NCBI GenBank assembly: GCA_030683995.1
Contig: JAUXPH010000031.1
Span: 1-62,580, forward strand
Length of the DNA stretch: 62,580 nucleotides
DNA from: Lutibacter sp.
Lineage (GTDB): Bacteria; Bacteroidota; Bacteroidia; Flavobacteriales; Flavobacteriaceae
Reading direction: 5' to 3'
Made by a program: the position numbers and the translations under genes. Every line of letters starts with the position of its first letter. The first letter of the stretch is position 1. The notes under the pieces were generated by a model. That model worked only from the letters and a program-made list of their open reading frames with translations. It was not told where the DNA came from and did not search any database. Of this stretch, positions 53,334-62,580 are shown one piece after another.

Positions 53334-54478
53334 AATATTTCTGCTGCTTTTTTTAAGGTTTCATCTGTTTTTGCAAAGCAAAAACGCAATACTTTGGTGT
53401 CTAAACCGGCTTCATTGAATACCGAAATTGGGATGGAAGCAATTTTCTGTTCCTTGGTCAATCTGATAGCAAAATCAACATCGCTTTCATCGGTTATTTT
53501 CGAAAAGTTCAACAATTGGAAATACGTTCCTTTTGAAGGAATAAAATCGAAACGGGAATCTTTCAGCAGACTTAAAAACAAATCTCTTTTTTGCTGATAA
53601 AAACCGCCTAACTCCAAATAATTTTTTGGGTTTTTTAAATATTCAGCCAGCGCAATTTGCACAGGATGGTTTACGCTGAAGACATTAAACTGATGCACTT
53701 TTCTAAATTCTTCGGTCAGTTGCGCCGGAGCAATGCAATAACCCACTTTCCATCCGGTATTGTGAAATGTTTTTCCGAATGAAGCCGTAATAAAAGCCCT
53801 TTCAGCCAAAGCAGGAAACAACGCCGCCGATTGGTGTTTTTCTCCGTCGAAAATAATATGCTCATAAACCTCATCGCTCAGCAATAAAATGTTGGTGTTT
53901 TTCAACAACGCTTCCAATTGCAGCATATCATTGTTTGATAAAATTCTTCCCGATGGATTGTGCGGAGAATTAATGATAATCATCTTGGTTTTATCAGTAA
54001 TCAGCTCTTTTACTTTTTGCCAATCGATGGTAAAATCTTCCGGATTTAATTGCACTGAAATTGTTTTTCCGCCAAAAAGCTCGATAGTTGGCTCGTAACA
54101 ATCGTAAGCCGGTTTAAAAATAATCACTTCATCATCTTTATGAACCGTGGCCGCAATGGCTGTAAAAATCGCTTGGGTTGCGCCTGCCGTAATGGTAATT
54201 TCCTTTTCCGGATTGTAAGAAACGCCATACAAATTATACATTTTTTCGGCAATGGCTTCACGCAAACTTAAAATCCCTGGCATTGGCGCATACTGGTTTT
54301 TACCGTTCATCATCGCTTTATTCACCAATTCAATCAGCTTTAAATCACTTTCAAAATTTGGAAAACCCTGTGATAAGTTCAGCGCATTTTCTTCGGCAGC
54401 CAAACCGCTCATAATGCTAAAAATACTGGTTTTAACAGCCGGAAGTTTTGAATGTATGGTAACTTTAAAGTTTGACAT
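53321..54478 (-). CDS. PLP-dependent aminotransferase (methionine aminotransferase, YbdL-like)
   Basis: This class I aminotransferase of about 385 residues starts best at MSNFKVTIHSKLPAVKTSIF (six codons after a possible upstream ATG). The PLP-binding lysine is in ITASFGKTFHNTGWKVGYC. LSQGFPNFE near the N terminus and INSPHNPSGRI are typical of the YbdL/kynurenine aminotransferase group. With the YafV-like amidase it probably converts 4-methylthio-2-oxobutanoate to methionine. The coupling by gene overlap supports this. Confidence 0.9.
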   Translation of the reverse strand: MSNFKVTIHSKLPAVKTSIFSIMSGLAAEENALNLSQGFPNFESDLKLIELVNKAMMNGKNQYAPMPGILSLREAIAEKMYNLYGVSYNPEKEITITAGATQAIFTAIAATVHKDDEVIIFKPAYDCYEPTIELFGGKTISVQLNPEDFTIDWQKVKELITDKTKMIIINSPHNPSGRILSNNDMLQLEALLKNTNILLLSDEVYEHIIFDGEKHQSAALFPALAERAFITASFGKTFHNTGWKVGYCIAPAQLTEEFRKVHQFNVFSVNHPVQIALAEYLKNPKNYLELGGFYQQKRDLFLSLLKDSRFDFIPSKGTYFQLLNFSKITDESDVDFAIRLTKEQKIASIPISVFNEAGLDTKVLRFCFAKTDETLKKAAEILCKI

Positions 54479-54526
54479 AATGCTATGTATATTCATTGCG
54501 TTGTTTAAACTCCTAATTTACTAAAA

Positions 54527-54736
54527 TTAAAGTTCTGGTGAAAATTCCAATATGTCAGATGGCTGGCAATCCAATGCTTCACAAATTGCTTCTAAAGTAG
54601 AAAAACGGATGGCTTTGGCTTTTCCAGACTTTAAAATAGAAAGATTGGCTGTGGTAATTCCTATTTTTTCAGCCAAGTCTTTGCTTCGCATTTTTCTGGT
54701 AGCAAGCATAACATCTAAATTTACAATAATTGGCAT
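54527..54736 (-). CDS. Small XRE-family helix-turn-helix regulator (YozG-like)
   Basis: This 69-residue DNA-binding protein is essentially a single HTH domain (VNLDVMLATRKMRSKDLAEK, TTANLSILKSGKAKAIRFST, CEALDCQPSDILEF). It begins 2 bp after the DUF2975 gene. This pair (membrane DUF2975 plus YozG-like regulator) is recurrent in bacteria, and its function is not established. Confidence 0.9.
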   Translation of the reverse strand: MPIIVNLDVMLATRKMRSKDLAEKIGITTANLSILKSGKAKAIRFSTLEAICEALDCQPSDILEFSPEL

Positions 54737-54738
54737 AG

Positions 54739-55245
54739 TTATATTGTTAATTCATTTTCTTCTTTCATATTTCTTGATATTTTAAATATTTCACTTAAAA
54801 TCATAAAGAAAAATCCAATGCATAGCAATAAAATAAAAGGAGTAAATCCAAAAGTTATCGATACTTTTTCTGAATAAAAAACTTCGTATAAAATTGAAGG
54901 AATCCCCATTATAAAAGAACAAACTACTAACAAAATACCCATTTTTTTAAAATTTTTCAACACAAATTCATCAAATATTTTATGCCTATGAAAATATTCT
55001 AATATTTTACTGAAGATATATACACAATAAATCAATATTAGATCTGATACCAATTTAGTTACTATCAATATTTTAGTTGGAAAATCAATTATTTTTATCC
55101 TGAATCCACTAATATGAATATCAAAATAATTTGAATTATCAACAAATAAAATATATGGTATAACTAACAAAACTATAGGAATAAAAGGTATTGACAATAT
55201 CCAAAATAGGTCAACAATTGTTTTTAAAGTATTAAGTTTTTTCAT
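54739..55245 (-). CDS. DUF2975 membrane protein
   Basis: This 168-residue protein has four transmembrane helices (TIVDLFWILSIPFIPIVLLV; a long one around 55-80; FKKMGILLVVCSFIMGIPSI; FTPFILLLCIGFFFMILSEI). The ending IFKISRNMKEENELT is typical of DUF2975. It sits before the XRE regulator and probably forms a small regulatory or stress-related module with it. Codon usage is notably AT-rich. Confidence 0.85.
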   Translation of the reverse strand: MKKLNTLKTIVDLFWILSIPFIPIVLLVIPYILFVDNSNYFDIHISGFRIKIIDFPTKILIVTKLVSDLILIYCVYIFSKILEYFHRHKIFDEFVLKNFKKMGILLVVCSFIMGIPSILYEVFYSEKVSITFGFTPFILLLCIGFFFMILSEIFKISRNMKEENELTI

Positions 55246-55409
55246 AATAAATTTATTTATGAAACGAATATAAGAATTAATTATTGTTAAACAATAATTA
55301 ATTGCCTTTTTTAAACAATTAAATGAAATTTTATTCAGAAAAAATAAAAATCCGAAGTATTTTTGGATGCCAAATCAAAATTAACCAAATGCAATTTCAA
55401 ATTTTAAAG

Positions 55410-55529
55410 ATGAACTATTTAAAAAACTTATGGAAAACCTATGCGCCTTATTTTACCGATGTTTGGCAATATTTAATCATTATCGTTATTTTTATCATTG
55501 CCGGCATTGTGTATTTAATCCTCCATTAA
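55410..55529 (+). CDS. 39-residue membrane microprotein
   Basis: From MNYLKNLWKTYAPYFTDVWQ the product has a short amphipathic start and one membrane helix (YLIIIVIFIIAGIVYLILH) at the C terminus. I choose this ATG because the 29 residues encoded before it are basic and hydrophilic, with no family signs. It ends at a strong terminator. I recall similar short YFTDVWQY proteins in Flavobacteria but no function. It converges on sdhB. Confidence 0.6.
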   Translation: MNYLKNLWKTYAPYFTDVWQYLIIIVIFIIAGIVYLILH

Positions 55530-55559
55530 AAAACCCAAAAGAAGATTCTTTTGGGTTTT
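55529..55559. terminator. Bidirectional terminator between the microprotein gene and sdhB
   Basis: Arms AAAACCCAAAAGAA / TTCTTTTGGGTTTT with a short loop. Flanking A/T runs serve both strands. Confidence 0.8.
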
Positions 55560-55586
55560 CATTTAAAAAATAAAGTTTGATTTATA

Positions 55587-56327
55587 TTAAATAGTTGCCG
55601 CTAAATATTCGCGATTTAAACGGGCAATATTTTCAATTGAAATTCCTTTCGGACATTCTATTTCACAAGCTCCGGTGTTGGTACAGTTACCAAATCCTTC
55701 CAAGTCCATTTGCATCACCATATTTTTAACGCGGTCTTTCGCTTCAACTTTTCCTTGTGGCAATAAAGCAAATTGCGAAACTTTGGCCGCTACAAACAAC
55801 ATAGCGCTTGAGTTTTTACAACTGGCAACACAGGCTCCGCAACCAATACAAGAAGCAGCATCCATAGATAAATCGGCATTGTGCTTAGAAATTGGAATTG
55901 AATTTGCATCTTGTGTATTTCCTGATGTGTTCACCGAAATATAACCTCCGGCTTGTTGTATTCGCTCAAAAGCCATACGGTCAACCACCAAATCTTTTAT
56001 GACCGGAAAAGCATTTGCTCTAAAAGGTTCAATATAAATAGTGTCGCCATCTTTAAACATACGCATATGCAACTGACAGGTTGTAATTCCTCTGTCCGGT
56101 CCGTGCGCTTCTCCATTAATTTGTAAAGAACACATTCCGCAAATACCTTCTCTGCAGTCGTGATCAAAAGCGATCGGTTCTTCATCTTTTGCAACCAGAC
56201 TTTCATTTAAAACGTCCATCATTTCTAAAAATGACATATGTTCTGAAATATCTGTTACTTTATATTCAACCATTCGACCTTTGTCTTGTGGTCCTTTTTG
56301 TCTCCAAATTTTTAACGTTAAATTCAT
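55587..56327 (-). CDS. sdhB: Succinate dehydrogenase/fumarate reductase iron-sulfur subunit
   Basis: This subunit carries electrons from the flavin to quinone. The 246-residue protein has the [2Fe-2S] cluster motif in [14 protein letters not shown] and the two other clusters in [18 protein letters not shown] and [12 protein letters not shown]. The chain [10 protein letters not shown] keeps the final cysteines. It lies 9 bp after sdhA. The Bacteroidota-type sdhC-sdhA-sdhB order without sdhD is typical of type B complexes. Confidence 0.95.
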   Translation of the reverse strand: MNLTLKIWRQKGPQDKGRMVEYKVTDISEHMSFLEMMDVLNESLVAKDEEPIAFDHDCREGICGMCSLQINGEAHGPDRGITTCQLHMRMFKDGDTIYIEPFRANAFPVIKDLVVDRMAFERIQQAGGYISVNTSGNTQDANSIPISKHNADLSMDAASCIGCGACVASCKNSSAMLFVAAKVSQFALLPQGKVEAKDRVKNMVMQMDLEGFGNCTNTGACEIECPKGISIENIARLNREYLAATI

Positions 56328-56336
56328 AATGTCTTC

Positions 56337-58340
56337 TTATTTGTATGAACGAGTTTTTAATTCGATATCTTTAAATTCCAATTGTTCCTTATGCAAAATA
56401 GCTTCACTAGGTTTTCCTGTATATTCCCAAGCGGCAACATACGCGAAATTAGCATCATCTCTTTTTGCTTCACCGTCATCTGTAATATGTTCTTCACGGA
56501 AATGGCCTCCACAAGATTCTTCACGTTCCAAAGCATCTTTTGCAAACAATTCACCCAATTCTAAGAAATCGGCAACCCTGCCCGCTTTTTCAAGCTCTTG
56601 GTTAAATTCGTTTAAACTTCCCGGAACTTTTACGTTTTTCCAGAAGTCTTCTCTAATTTCCTGAATTTCAGTAATGGCTTCTTTTAATCCTTTTTCATTT
56701 CGCGCCATTCCAACTTTATCCCACATTACCTGACCTAATCTCTTATGATAATAATCTACTGTATGTGTTCCTTTATTGTTGATAAAGAAATTTAATTGGT
56801 CTTTAACCGATTTTTCAGCTTCATCAAATTCAGGAGAATCTATTTTTATTTTTCCGGTTCTGATATCATCAGCCAAATAATCACCAATCGTATAAGGCAA
56901 TACAAAATAACCATCGGCCAATCCTTGCATCAATGCAGATGCGCCCAATCTGTTTGCGCCGTGATCAGAGAAATTTGCTTCTCCAATACAGTACAAACCA
57001 GGAACTGTGGTCATTAAATTATAATCAACCCAAACACCGCCCATTGTATAGTGCGTTGCAGGATAAATCATCATCGGTGTTTTGTATGGATTTTCATCAA
57101 TGATTTTCTCATACATCTGGAATAAATTTCCGTATTTTTCTTCAATAACGGCTGCCCCTAATTCGGTAATTTTTTCTGTTGATGCATTATTTATACCGTG
57201 TATTTTAGCTTGTTCCGTTCCATAACGTTTAATCGCTGCGGCAAAATCCAAATAAACTGCTTCACCTGTTGCGTTTACGCCAAAACCAGCATCACAGCGC
57301 TCTTTTGCCGCTCTTGAAGCCACATCACGAGGCACCAAGTTACCAAATGCAGGATATCTTCTTTCTAAGAAATAATCCCTGTTTTCTTCAGCAATTTGAA
57401 TTGGTTTTAATTTCTTTTGCTGAATTGCCTGTGCGTCTTCTATTTTTGCAGGAACCCAAATTCTTCCATCATTACGCAAAGATTCAGACATCAAGGTTAA
57501 TTTTGACTGATAATCACCCGATCTTGGAATACAAGTTGGATGAATTTGCGTGAAACAAGGATTTGCGAAAAACGCTCCTTTTTTATGAATTTTCCAGGCA
57601 GCGGTTGCGTTAGATCCCATTGCGTTGGTTGATAAGAAATAAACGTTTCCGTAACCGCCGGTTGCAATAACAACAGCGTGTGCAGAATGGCGTTCAATTT
57701 CTCCGGTAATTAAATCACGGGCTATAATGCCTCTTGCTTTTCCGTCGATTTTCACCACGTCAAGCATTTCGTGACGGTTAAACATTTCTATTTTTCCGCG
57801 TGCAATTTGACGATTCATTGCTGAATAAGCGCCCAATAACAATTGTTGGCCTGTTTGTCCTTTCGCATAAAAAGTACGAGAAACCAACACACCACCAAAT
57901 GAACGATTGTCGAGCAATCCACCATAATCACGTGCAAAAGGAACGCCTTGCGCCACACATTGATCAATAATATTTCCCGAAACTTCAGCCAATCGGTAAA
58001 CATTCGCTTCACGTGAACGGTAGTCGCCACCTTTTACGGTATCATAAAACAAGCGATAGTTTGAATCACCATCACCCATATAATTTTTTGAAGCATTGAT
58101 TCCTCCTTGCGCGGCTATTGAATGTGCGCGACGCGGTGAATCTTGGTAAGCAAATGCTTTTACGCTATAGCCCAACTCGGCCAAAGTAGCAGCAGCAGAG
58201 CCTCCTGCCAAACCTGTTCCAATAACAATAATATCTATATTACGTTTGTTGGCCGGGTTTACCAAGTTAATTTTGTCTTTATATAATGTCCATTTATCTT
58301 TTATTGGACCTTCTGGTATTCTTGAATTTAAAGTCGTCAT
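56337..58340 (-). CDS. sdhA: Succinate dehydrogenase/fumarate reductase flavoprotein subunit
   Basis: This FAD-linked catalytic subunit oxidises succinate to fumarate in the TCA cycle. The 667-residue protein has the dinucleotide loop [20 protein letters not shown] and the covalent-FAD histidine in [16 protein letters not shown] catalytic-site histidine/arginine region is visible in [10 protein letters not shown] and MGGVWVDYN, and [17 protein letters not shown] also fits. It is the second gene of sdhCAB. Confidence 0.97.
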   Translation of the reverse strand: MTTLNSRIPEGPIKDKWTLYKDKINLVNPANKRNIDIIVIGTGLAGGSAAATLAELGYSVKAFAYQDSPRRAHSIAAQGGINASKNYMGDGDSNYRLFYDTVKGGDYRSREANVYRLAEVSGNIIDQCVAQGVPFARDYGGLLDNRSFGGVLVSRTFYAKGQTGQQLLLGAYSAMNRQIARGKIEMFNRHEMLDVVKIDGKARGIIARDLITGEIERHSAHAVVIATGGYGNVYFLSTNAMGSNATAAWKIHKKGAFFANPCFTQIHPTCIPRSGDYQSKLTLMSESLRNDGRIWVPAKIEDAQAIQQKKLKPIQIAEENRDYFLERRYPAFGNLVPRDVASRAAKERCDAGFGVNATGEAVYLDFAAAIKRYGTEQAKIHGINNASTEKITELGAAVIEEKYGNLFQMYEKIIDENPYKTPMMIYPATHYTMGGVWVDYNLMTTVPGLYCIGEANFSDHGANRLGASALMQGLADGYFVLPYTIGDYLADDIRTGKIKIDSPEFDEAEKSVKDQLNFFINNKGTHTVDYYHKRLGQVMWDKVGMARNEKGLKEAITEIQEIREDFWKNVKVPGSLNEFNQELEKAGRVADFLELGELFAKDALEREESCGGHFREEHITDDGEAKRDDANFAYVAAWEYTGKPSEAILHKEQLEFKDIELKTRSYK

Positions 58341-58352
58341 AATTTTATAAGA

Positions 58353-59009
58353 TTAATGGTTAAAATAGTGAAACAATGCGATGATTATAAATCCTGCAGG
58401 AATGGCTACTGCATAAATTTTACCCAATGATTTTACACAATTTGTGTATTTATTTAAACCAATCGACTGAAACGCTGATTGAAAACCATGCAATAAATGC
58501 AATGCCAATAACACAAAGGCAATTACATAAGCGCCAACTCTTAATGGGTTGGTAAATTTGTGTTGCAGTTCCTCAAAATACCTTGTAGGATCTTCCGGTA
58601 AAACCTCAATGTATTTGTAGTTCATTTCTGGAAACCAGAAATCAATAAAGTGCAATGTAATAAAGGCTAAAATAACCAACCCGGAATAGATCATATTTCT
58701 TGACATCCAAGTGGCATTTGCGGCGCCGTTGTATTTAACATATTTAACACTTCTTGCCTGTTTGTTTTTAAGCTCTAACACAAATCCCATCACAAAGTGA
58801 AAAACAACGCCAAAAATTAAAATTGGCTGCATTAAAAACTGCACTAAAAAATTAGTGCCCATAAAATGGGACAATTCATTAAATACATTTTCACTGAATA
58901 ATGATGTTATGTTAACCGTTAAATGAATAAGTAAGAAAATAATAAGGAAAAGTGCAGATAAAGCCATCGCTACTTTCCTTGCGATTGATGAAGATAAAAA
59001 TCCGCTCAT
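58353..59009 (-). CDS. sdhC: Succinate dehydrogenase cytochrome b subunit
   Basis: This 218-residue membrane anchor has five transmembrane helices, as in type B succinate:quinone reductases. Conserved histidines fall inside or near helices: FLLIHLTVNITS, FHFVMGFVLE, FITLHFIDFW and ALHLLHGFQSAF, which would ligate two hemes. TATCTTTG on the minus strand at 59036-59043 is a likely -7 box for the whole operon. Confidence 0.94.
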   Translation of the reverse strand: MSGFLSSSIARKVAMALSALFLIIFLLIHLTVNITSLFSENVFNELSHFMGTNFLVQFLMQPILIFGVVFHFVMGFVLELKNKQARSVKYVKYNGAANATWMSRNMIYSGLVILAFITLHFIDFWFPEMNYKYIEVLPEDPTRYFEELQHKFTNPLRVGAYVIAFVLLALHLLHGFQSAFQSIGLNKYTNCVKSLGKIYAVAIPAGFIIIALFHYFNH

Positions 59010-59176
59010 TTTTTAAATAAATTTTTAGAAAGTAACAAAGATACCAATTCATTTTTTGTATGAAAATATATGGAAACATAATTTGAAAATGAAGCTTTAT
59101 TTAGAATGATTATAAGAAAAAATAATGAAAAAAATGATAACTTCGTGAATCTGTAATCTTAACAAACTTTATCCTT

Positions 59177-62100
59177 ATGAAAAAAATCGTTTTCCTGTTT
59201 TTATGGATTTCATTAACATTAAACGCACAACAATTTGACATTAAGAAATTTGAAAATATAAAAACCCGCTCCATTGGCCCAGCAGGAATGAGTGGCAGAG
59301 TCACCGCTATTGACGCGGTGACTGAGAATCCCGACATTATTTATGTGGGAACAGCTTCCGGCGGTTTATGGAAATCTGAAAGCGGCGGAATTGACTGGAT
59401 GCCCATTTTCGACCAAGAAGCCGTGGCATCAATTGGGGCCGTTGCTATTCAACAAAGCAATCCTGATGTAATTTGGGCAGGAACCGGAGAAGGAAATCCG
59501 AGAAATAGTTTAAACGGCGGTTATGGCATCTACAAAAGTTTAGATGCCGGTAAAACCTGGAAATTGATGGGTTTGGAAAAAACCAGAAATATTCATAAAA
59601 TCATTATTGATAAAGCCAATCCCAATACGGTTTATGTCGGGGCAATCGGTTCTCCGTGGGGAGAACATCCTGAACGCGGTGTTTTTAAAACAACCGATGG
59701 CGGAAAAACTTGGACAAAATCACTGTTTGTGAACAATAAAACTGGCTGTGCCGATTTGGTTGTTGACCCTTCAAATCCAAATAAATTAATCGCCGCAATG
59801 TGGGAACACGAACGCAAACCCTGGACATTTAATTCCGGCGGGGAAGGTTCTGGCTTATACATTACTTATGACGGCGGTGAAAATTGGAAAAAACTGACAG
59901 ACAAAGAAGGTTTGCCTGAAGGAAATTTAGGAAGAATAGGTTTGGCAATTGCCCCAAGCAACCCGAAATTTATGTATGCTTTGATTGAATCCAAGAAAAA
60001 CGCACTTTACAAATCAACAGATGGCGGTTTTAAATGGGAAATGGTAAATGACCAATCGAGCGGAAGAGGTGCAGACGGAATTGGAAACCGACCTTTTTAT
60101 TATGCAGATATTTTTGTGGATCCATTAAATGAAAACAGAATTTATTCCCTTTTTACCTATGTAAACGTAAGTGAAGACGGCGGAAAATCATTTCAGCAAT
60201 TAATGCCCGCCTACGGAACTTCAACGGGTGTGCATCCCGATCATCACGCTTGGTATATTCATCCAAATCAACCAAATTTTATGATTGATGGTAATGACGG
60301 CGGTTTGTACATTACACGTGATCGTGGAAAAACTTGGCGTTTTGCGGAAAACTTGCCTATTGCGCAGTTTTATCACATCAATGTTGATATGGAATTTCCT
60401 TACAACGTGTATGGCGGAATGCAGGATAATGGTTCTTGGGTTGGTCCGGCTTACGTTTTAAAATCACAGGGAATCAGAAATTCCTATTGGCAGGAAATTA
60501 TGTTTGGAGATGGTTTTGATGCGGTTCCCGACCCAAAAGATTCCCGTTTTGGCTACGCAATGTCGCAACAGGGAAATGTTGGAAGGTATGATGTTAAAAC
60601 AGGAAATACAAAAAATATTAAACCCACACATCCAAATCCTGATATAAAACTTCGGTTTAACTGGAACTCGGCGATCGCCATAAATCCAACAGATCAGGAA
60701 ACCATTTACTTTGGAAGTCAGTTTGTGCATAAATCTGCCGATAAAGGCCATACCTGGGAAATCATTTCGCCCGATTTAACCACAAACAACAAAGAAAAAC
60801 AAAAACAACACGAAAGCGGCGGTATTACGATGGATGCAACCGGAGCTGAAAATCACTGTACAATTTTGGCTATTGAACCCAGTGTTTTAGATGAAAATAT
60901 GCTTTGGGTTGGTACCGATGACGGCAATATTCAGCTGACTTTAGACGGCGGAAACACTTGGACAAATGTTTCCAAAAACATAAAAGAGATGCCAAAGGAA
61001 AGCTGGGTGGCGCAAATAAGAGCTTCAAAATTTAATAAAGGCGAAGCTTATGCCGTGGTGAACAATTATCGACAATTTGACTTTAAACCATATTTGTTCA
61101 GAACTCGGGATTATGGAAAAACTTGGGAAAATATTTTGGCTGGAAAGGATGAAATTTTTGGTTATTCGCTCTCGTTGGCACAAGATTTAGAAGTTCAAAA
61201 TTTACTTTTTCTGGGAACGGAAAACGGATTGTACATCAGCCTGGATGAAGGTAAAACCTGGACAAAATGGACCAGCAATTATCCGACAGTTTCCACGATG
61301 GATTTGGCCATTCATCCAAGAGAACACGATTTGGTTATCGGTACTTTTGGAAGAGCGGCTTATGTTTTGGATGACATCAGACCTTTTAGGGCGATGGCAA
61401 AAGAAGGAAAAGCGATATTAGACAAACCTTTACATTTATTCAATCCACCAACCGCTTATATTACCCAAAATCAGGAAGCTGCCGGAACAAGGTTTGGCGC
61501 CAATGCCATTTTTAATGGTGAAAACAAACCACGAGGCGCTATGATTACTTACAGCATCAACCGTCCAGAAACAAAAAAATCCGAAGTGACTTCAGATAAA
61601 AAGAAAAAAGATGCTAAAATTAGTGTTATTGCCGATTCTGTTAAATCTGAAAAACCTTTGGTGAAATTCGATTCCATTTTCTTTCAGGTTTTTAATGACA
61701 AAAATGAATTGATTCGAAGCATTTACATAGAAGCACCAAAGGAAAATGGCGCGCACAGATTCTTTTGGAATTTAGACGAAAAAGGAAAAATAGGTCCATC
61801 AAGAAGTAAAGCAAAACCAAATGGGGCTGAGCCAAGCGGCATTACTGTTTTGCCGGGAACTTACGGTATAAAATTTCATTTCGGAAACCAGACCGCTTCA
61901 GAAACCATAAAAGTGGAATATGATCCAAGAGTTGATATGCCTTTTGAAGTCCTAAAAAACAAATACGATCTGCTGAAACAACTTGAATCTAAAAGAGGCG
62001 TTGCAGGCGAGGCCACACAGCGTTTACTGGCTTCAAAAGAAATTGTTGAGGATTATCAAAAACGCATCAAAGCCCAAAACAAGGGTGTCAAAGAAAAACA

Positions 62101-62440
62101 AAGCAAGAAAGACACGGTTAACATACATTCAGAAATTTCAAAAAAAATAGAAGGTTTGTTGGATGCGATGATGGGCAAAGAAGACAAACGACAAGGAATT
62201 ACCGCCACTGAATTTCCAAGTTCTATTTCTTATCTATACTCTGCCACAGGTTATGTGAACAATTTATTGCAAAAACCCGGACAAACAGAACTTACTTTGG
62301 TGAAAAATGCCGATGAAAAAGTGAGCAGGGTAATTGCCGAAATTAATGCATTTTACAAAACCGATTGGGTGAATTATAGAAATGCCGTGGAAAAATTGAA
62401 CCTTTCCCCTTTCAAGGAATTGGAAGAATTAAAATATTAA
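59177..62440 (+). CDS. Large secreted BNR/Asp-box (sortilin-like) protein
   Basis: This 1087-residue protein has a signal peptide (IVFLFLWISLTLNAQQ). Its first ~740 residues are beta-propeller blades with at least ten Asp-box motifs (SxDxGxTW type): KSLDAGKTW, KTTDGGKTW, ITYDGGENW, KSTDGGFKW, ITRDRGKTW, KSADKGHTW, LTLDGGNTW, RTRDYGKTW and ISLDEGKTW among them. The C-terminal third is mixed, with Lys-rich segments and a coiled-coil-like end. Databases name relatives 'glycosyl hydrolase' or 'VPS10 domain protein', but I see no sialidase active site, so function is unknown. No type IX C-terminal signal is obvious. Confidence 0.88.
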   Translation: MKKIVFLFLWISLTLNAQQFDIKKFENIKTRSIGPAGMSGRVTAIDAVTENPDIIYVGTASGGLWKSESGGIDWMPIFDQEAVASIGAVAIQQSNPDVIWAGTGEGNPRNSLNGGYGIYKSLDAGKTWKLMGLEKTRNIHKIIIDKANPNTVYVGAIGSPWGEHPERGVFKTTDGGKTWTKSLFVNNKTGCADLVVDPSNPNKLIAAMWEHERKPWTFNSGGEGSGLYITYDGGENWKKLTDKEGLPEGNLGRIGLAIAPSNPKFMYALIESKKNALYKSTDGGFKWEMVNDQSSGRGADGIGNRPFYYADIFVDPLNENRIYSLFTYVNVSEDGGKSFQQLMPAYGTSTGVHPDHHAWYIHPNQPNFMIDGNDGGLYITRDRGKTWRFAENLPIAQFYHINVDMEFPYNVYGGMQDNGSWVGPAYVLKSQGIRNSYWQEIMFGDGFDAVPDPKDSRFGYAMSQQGNVGRYDVKTGNTKNIKPTHPNPDIKLRFNWNSAIAINPTDQETIYFGSQFVHKSADKGHTWEIISPDLTTNNKEKQKQHESGGITMDATGAENHCTILAIEPSVLDENMLWVGTDDGNIQLTLDGGNTWTNVSKNIKEMPKESWVAQIRASKFNKGEAYAVVNNYRQFDFKPYLFRTRDYGKTWENILAGKDEIFGYSLSLAQDLEVQNLLFLGTENGLYISLDEGKTWTKWTSNYPTVSTMDLAIHPREHDLVIGTFGRAAYVLDDIRPFRAMAKEGKAILDKPLHLFNPPTAYITQNQEAAGTRFGANAIFNGENKPRGAMITYSINRPETKKSEVTSDKKKKDAKISVIADSVKSEKPLVKFDSIFFQVFNDKNELIRSIYIEAPKENGAHRFFWNLDEKGKIGPSRSKAKPNGAEPSGITVLPGTYGIKFHFGNQTASETIKVEYDPRVDMPFEVLKNKYDLLKQLESKRGVAGEATQRLLASKEIVEDYQKRIKAQNKGVKEKQSKKDTVNIHSEISKKIEGLLDAMMGKEDKRQGITATEFPSSISYLYSATGYVNNLLQKPGQTELTLVKNADEKVSRVIAEINAFYKTDWVNYRNAVEKLNLSPFKELEELKY

Positions 62441-62500
62441 ATCATTGTTGTCCGGTAAAAATTCATTGCAATTTAACAATCCCAATCTTAATCGGCCTTA

Positions 62501-62574
62501 ACAAACAGGTCGCCCCGATGGGGCTTGTTTTTTTGAAAATCTATTTTCTACAGACAGGTCGTCCCTCTGGGACT
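62501..62574. repeat. Two copies of an ACAGGTCG-CCC/GGG palindromic repeat
   Basis: ACAGGTCGCCCCGATGGGGC (62505-62524) and ACAGGTCGTCCCTCTGGGAC (62554-62573) share the same head and stem-loop form 49 bp apart. The first forms a hairpin followed by T residues, so it may terminate the BNR gene. The array may continue past the window end. Confidence 0.65.
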
Positions 62575-62580
62575 AAAAAA

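Noticed and set aside
59177-62440. Sialidase or glycosyl hydrolase
   Set aside because: Asp-box repeats are present, but I see no arginine-triad or catalytic motif, so only a beta-propeller protein is claimed.
62501-62574. CRISPR-like repeats at the window end
   Set aside because: There are only two imperfect copies of a hairpin unit, which fits an intergenic palindromic repeat better.

Overview
The window is a chromosomal stretch of a low-GC member of the Bacteroidota, almost certainly a Flavobacteriaceae-type bacterium. The evidence is the gliding-motility pair gldD/gldE next to ssb and mutY, ribosomal protein L21 with a C-terminal tail, the atpD-atpC pair without the rest of the ATP synthase operon, sdhC-sdhA-sdhB, paired M16 peptidases, a SusC-like TonB receptor, and Bacteroidota-type promoters (TTTG, about 18-20 nt, TAnnTTTG) with few Shine-Dalgarno sequences. 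No rRNA, tRNA, CRISPR array, prophage or full-length insertion sequence is visible.

Layout. 0.1-1 kb: rplU-rpmA (minus). 1.5-4.9 kb: an M16 peptidase pair (plus). 5-8.2 kb: a DMT exporter, two small lipoproteins, heme A synthase. 7.7-11.1 kb: mutY-ssb-gldE-gldD cluster (minus). 11.2-13.4 kb: an HU-type protein, a 30-residue very basic protein and RNase G (plus). 13.4-22.2 kb: ileS, traR/dksA-like, lspA, uvrC and a patatin-barrel protein (minus). 22.2-24.4 kb: a small accessory island made of repeats, an ORF6N gene and a ParDE toxin-antitoxin pair. 24.5-31.5 kb: housekeeping and envelope genes. 31.5-35 kb: leuS. 35-39.6 kb: a second DMT exporter, a PanE-like reductase, and a divergent metal-regulated pair (outer-membrane protein / DtxR-ZIP). 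39.8-43 kb: feoA-feoB with a Cys-rich microprotein, and a SCO1 gene. 43-46.5 kb: rseP, atpDC. 46.7-49.7 kb: TonB receptor. 50-52.4 kb: acyltransferase and acyl-ACP desaturase. 52.5-54.5 kb: omega-amidase and aminotransferase, probably methionine salvage. 54.5-55.5 kb: a small XRE/DUF2975 pair and a membrane microprotein. 55.6-59 kb: sdhCAB. 59.2-62.4 kb: a large BNR/Asp-box secreted protein.

The most striking observation is a family of protein-nested elements. leuS carries, in frame, a 477-bp (159-codon) segment whose middle encodes a DUF559/Vsr-like PD-(D/E)XK endonuclease domain. The ends of this segment are nearly identical to an 84-bp (28-codon) in-frame segment in ileS. Both sit at the corresponding place in the two paralogous synthetases, just before the TTxP motif at the entrance to the CP1 editing domain, and both are in the same reading phase. 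This looks like a nuclease-bearing element and a short relative that insert into genes without breaking them. Other in-frame insertions support a general theme: a 160-bp MITE with about 19-bp perfect terminal inverted repeats read through inside the ORF6N gene, a CCCCC/GGGGG palindrome in leuS, and a 24-nt GC-rich insert in an HD-domain gene. Non-coding repeats (three copies of a ~100-bp palindromic element, and a 139-bp MITE with a 4-bp target duplication) lie between genes.

Regulation can be read at several points. Palindromic operator candidates sit inside the promoters of the divergent dtxR-zip / outer-membrane gene pair and of feoAB, tying metal uptake together. Clear TAnnTTTG promoters are seen before rplU, the HU gene, the DnaJ/TerB gene and feoA, and intrinsic terminators close most transcription units.
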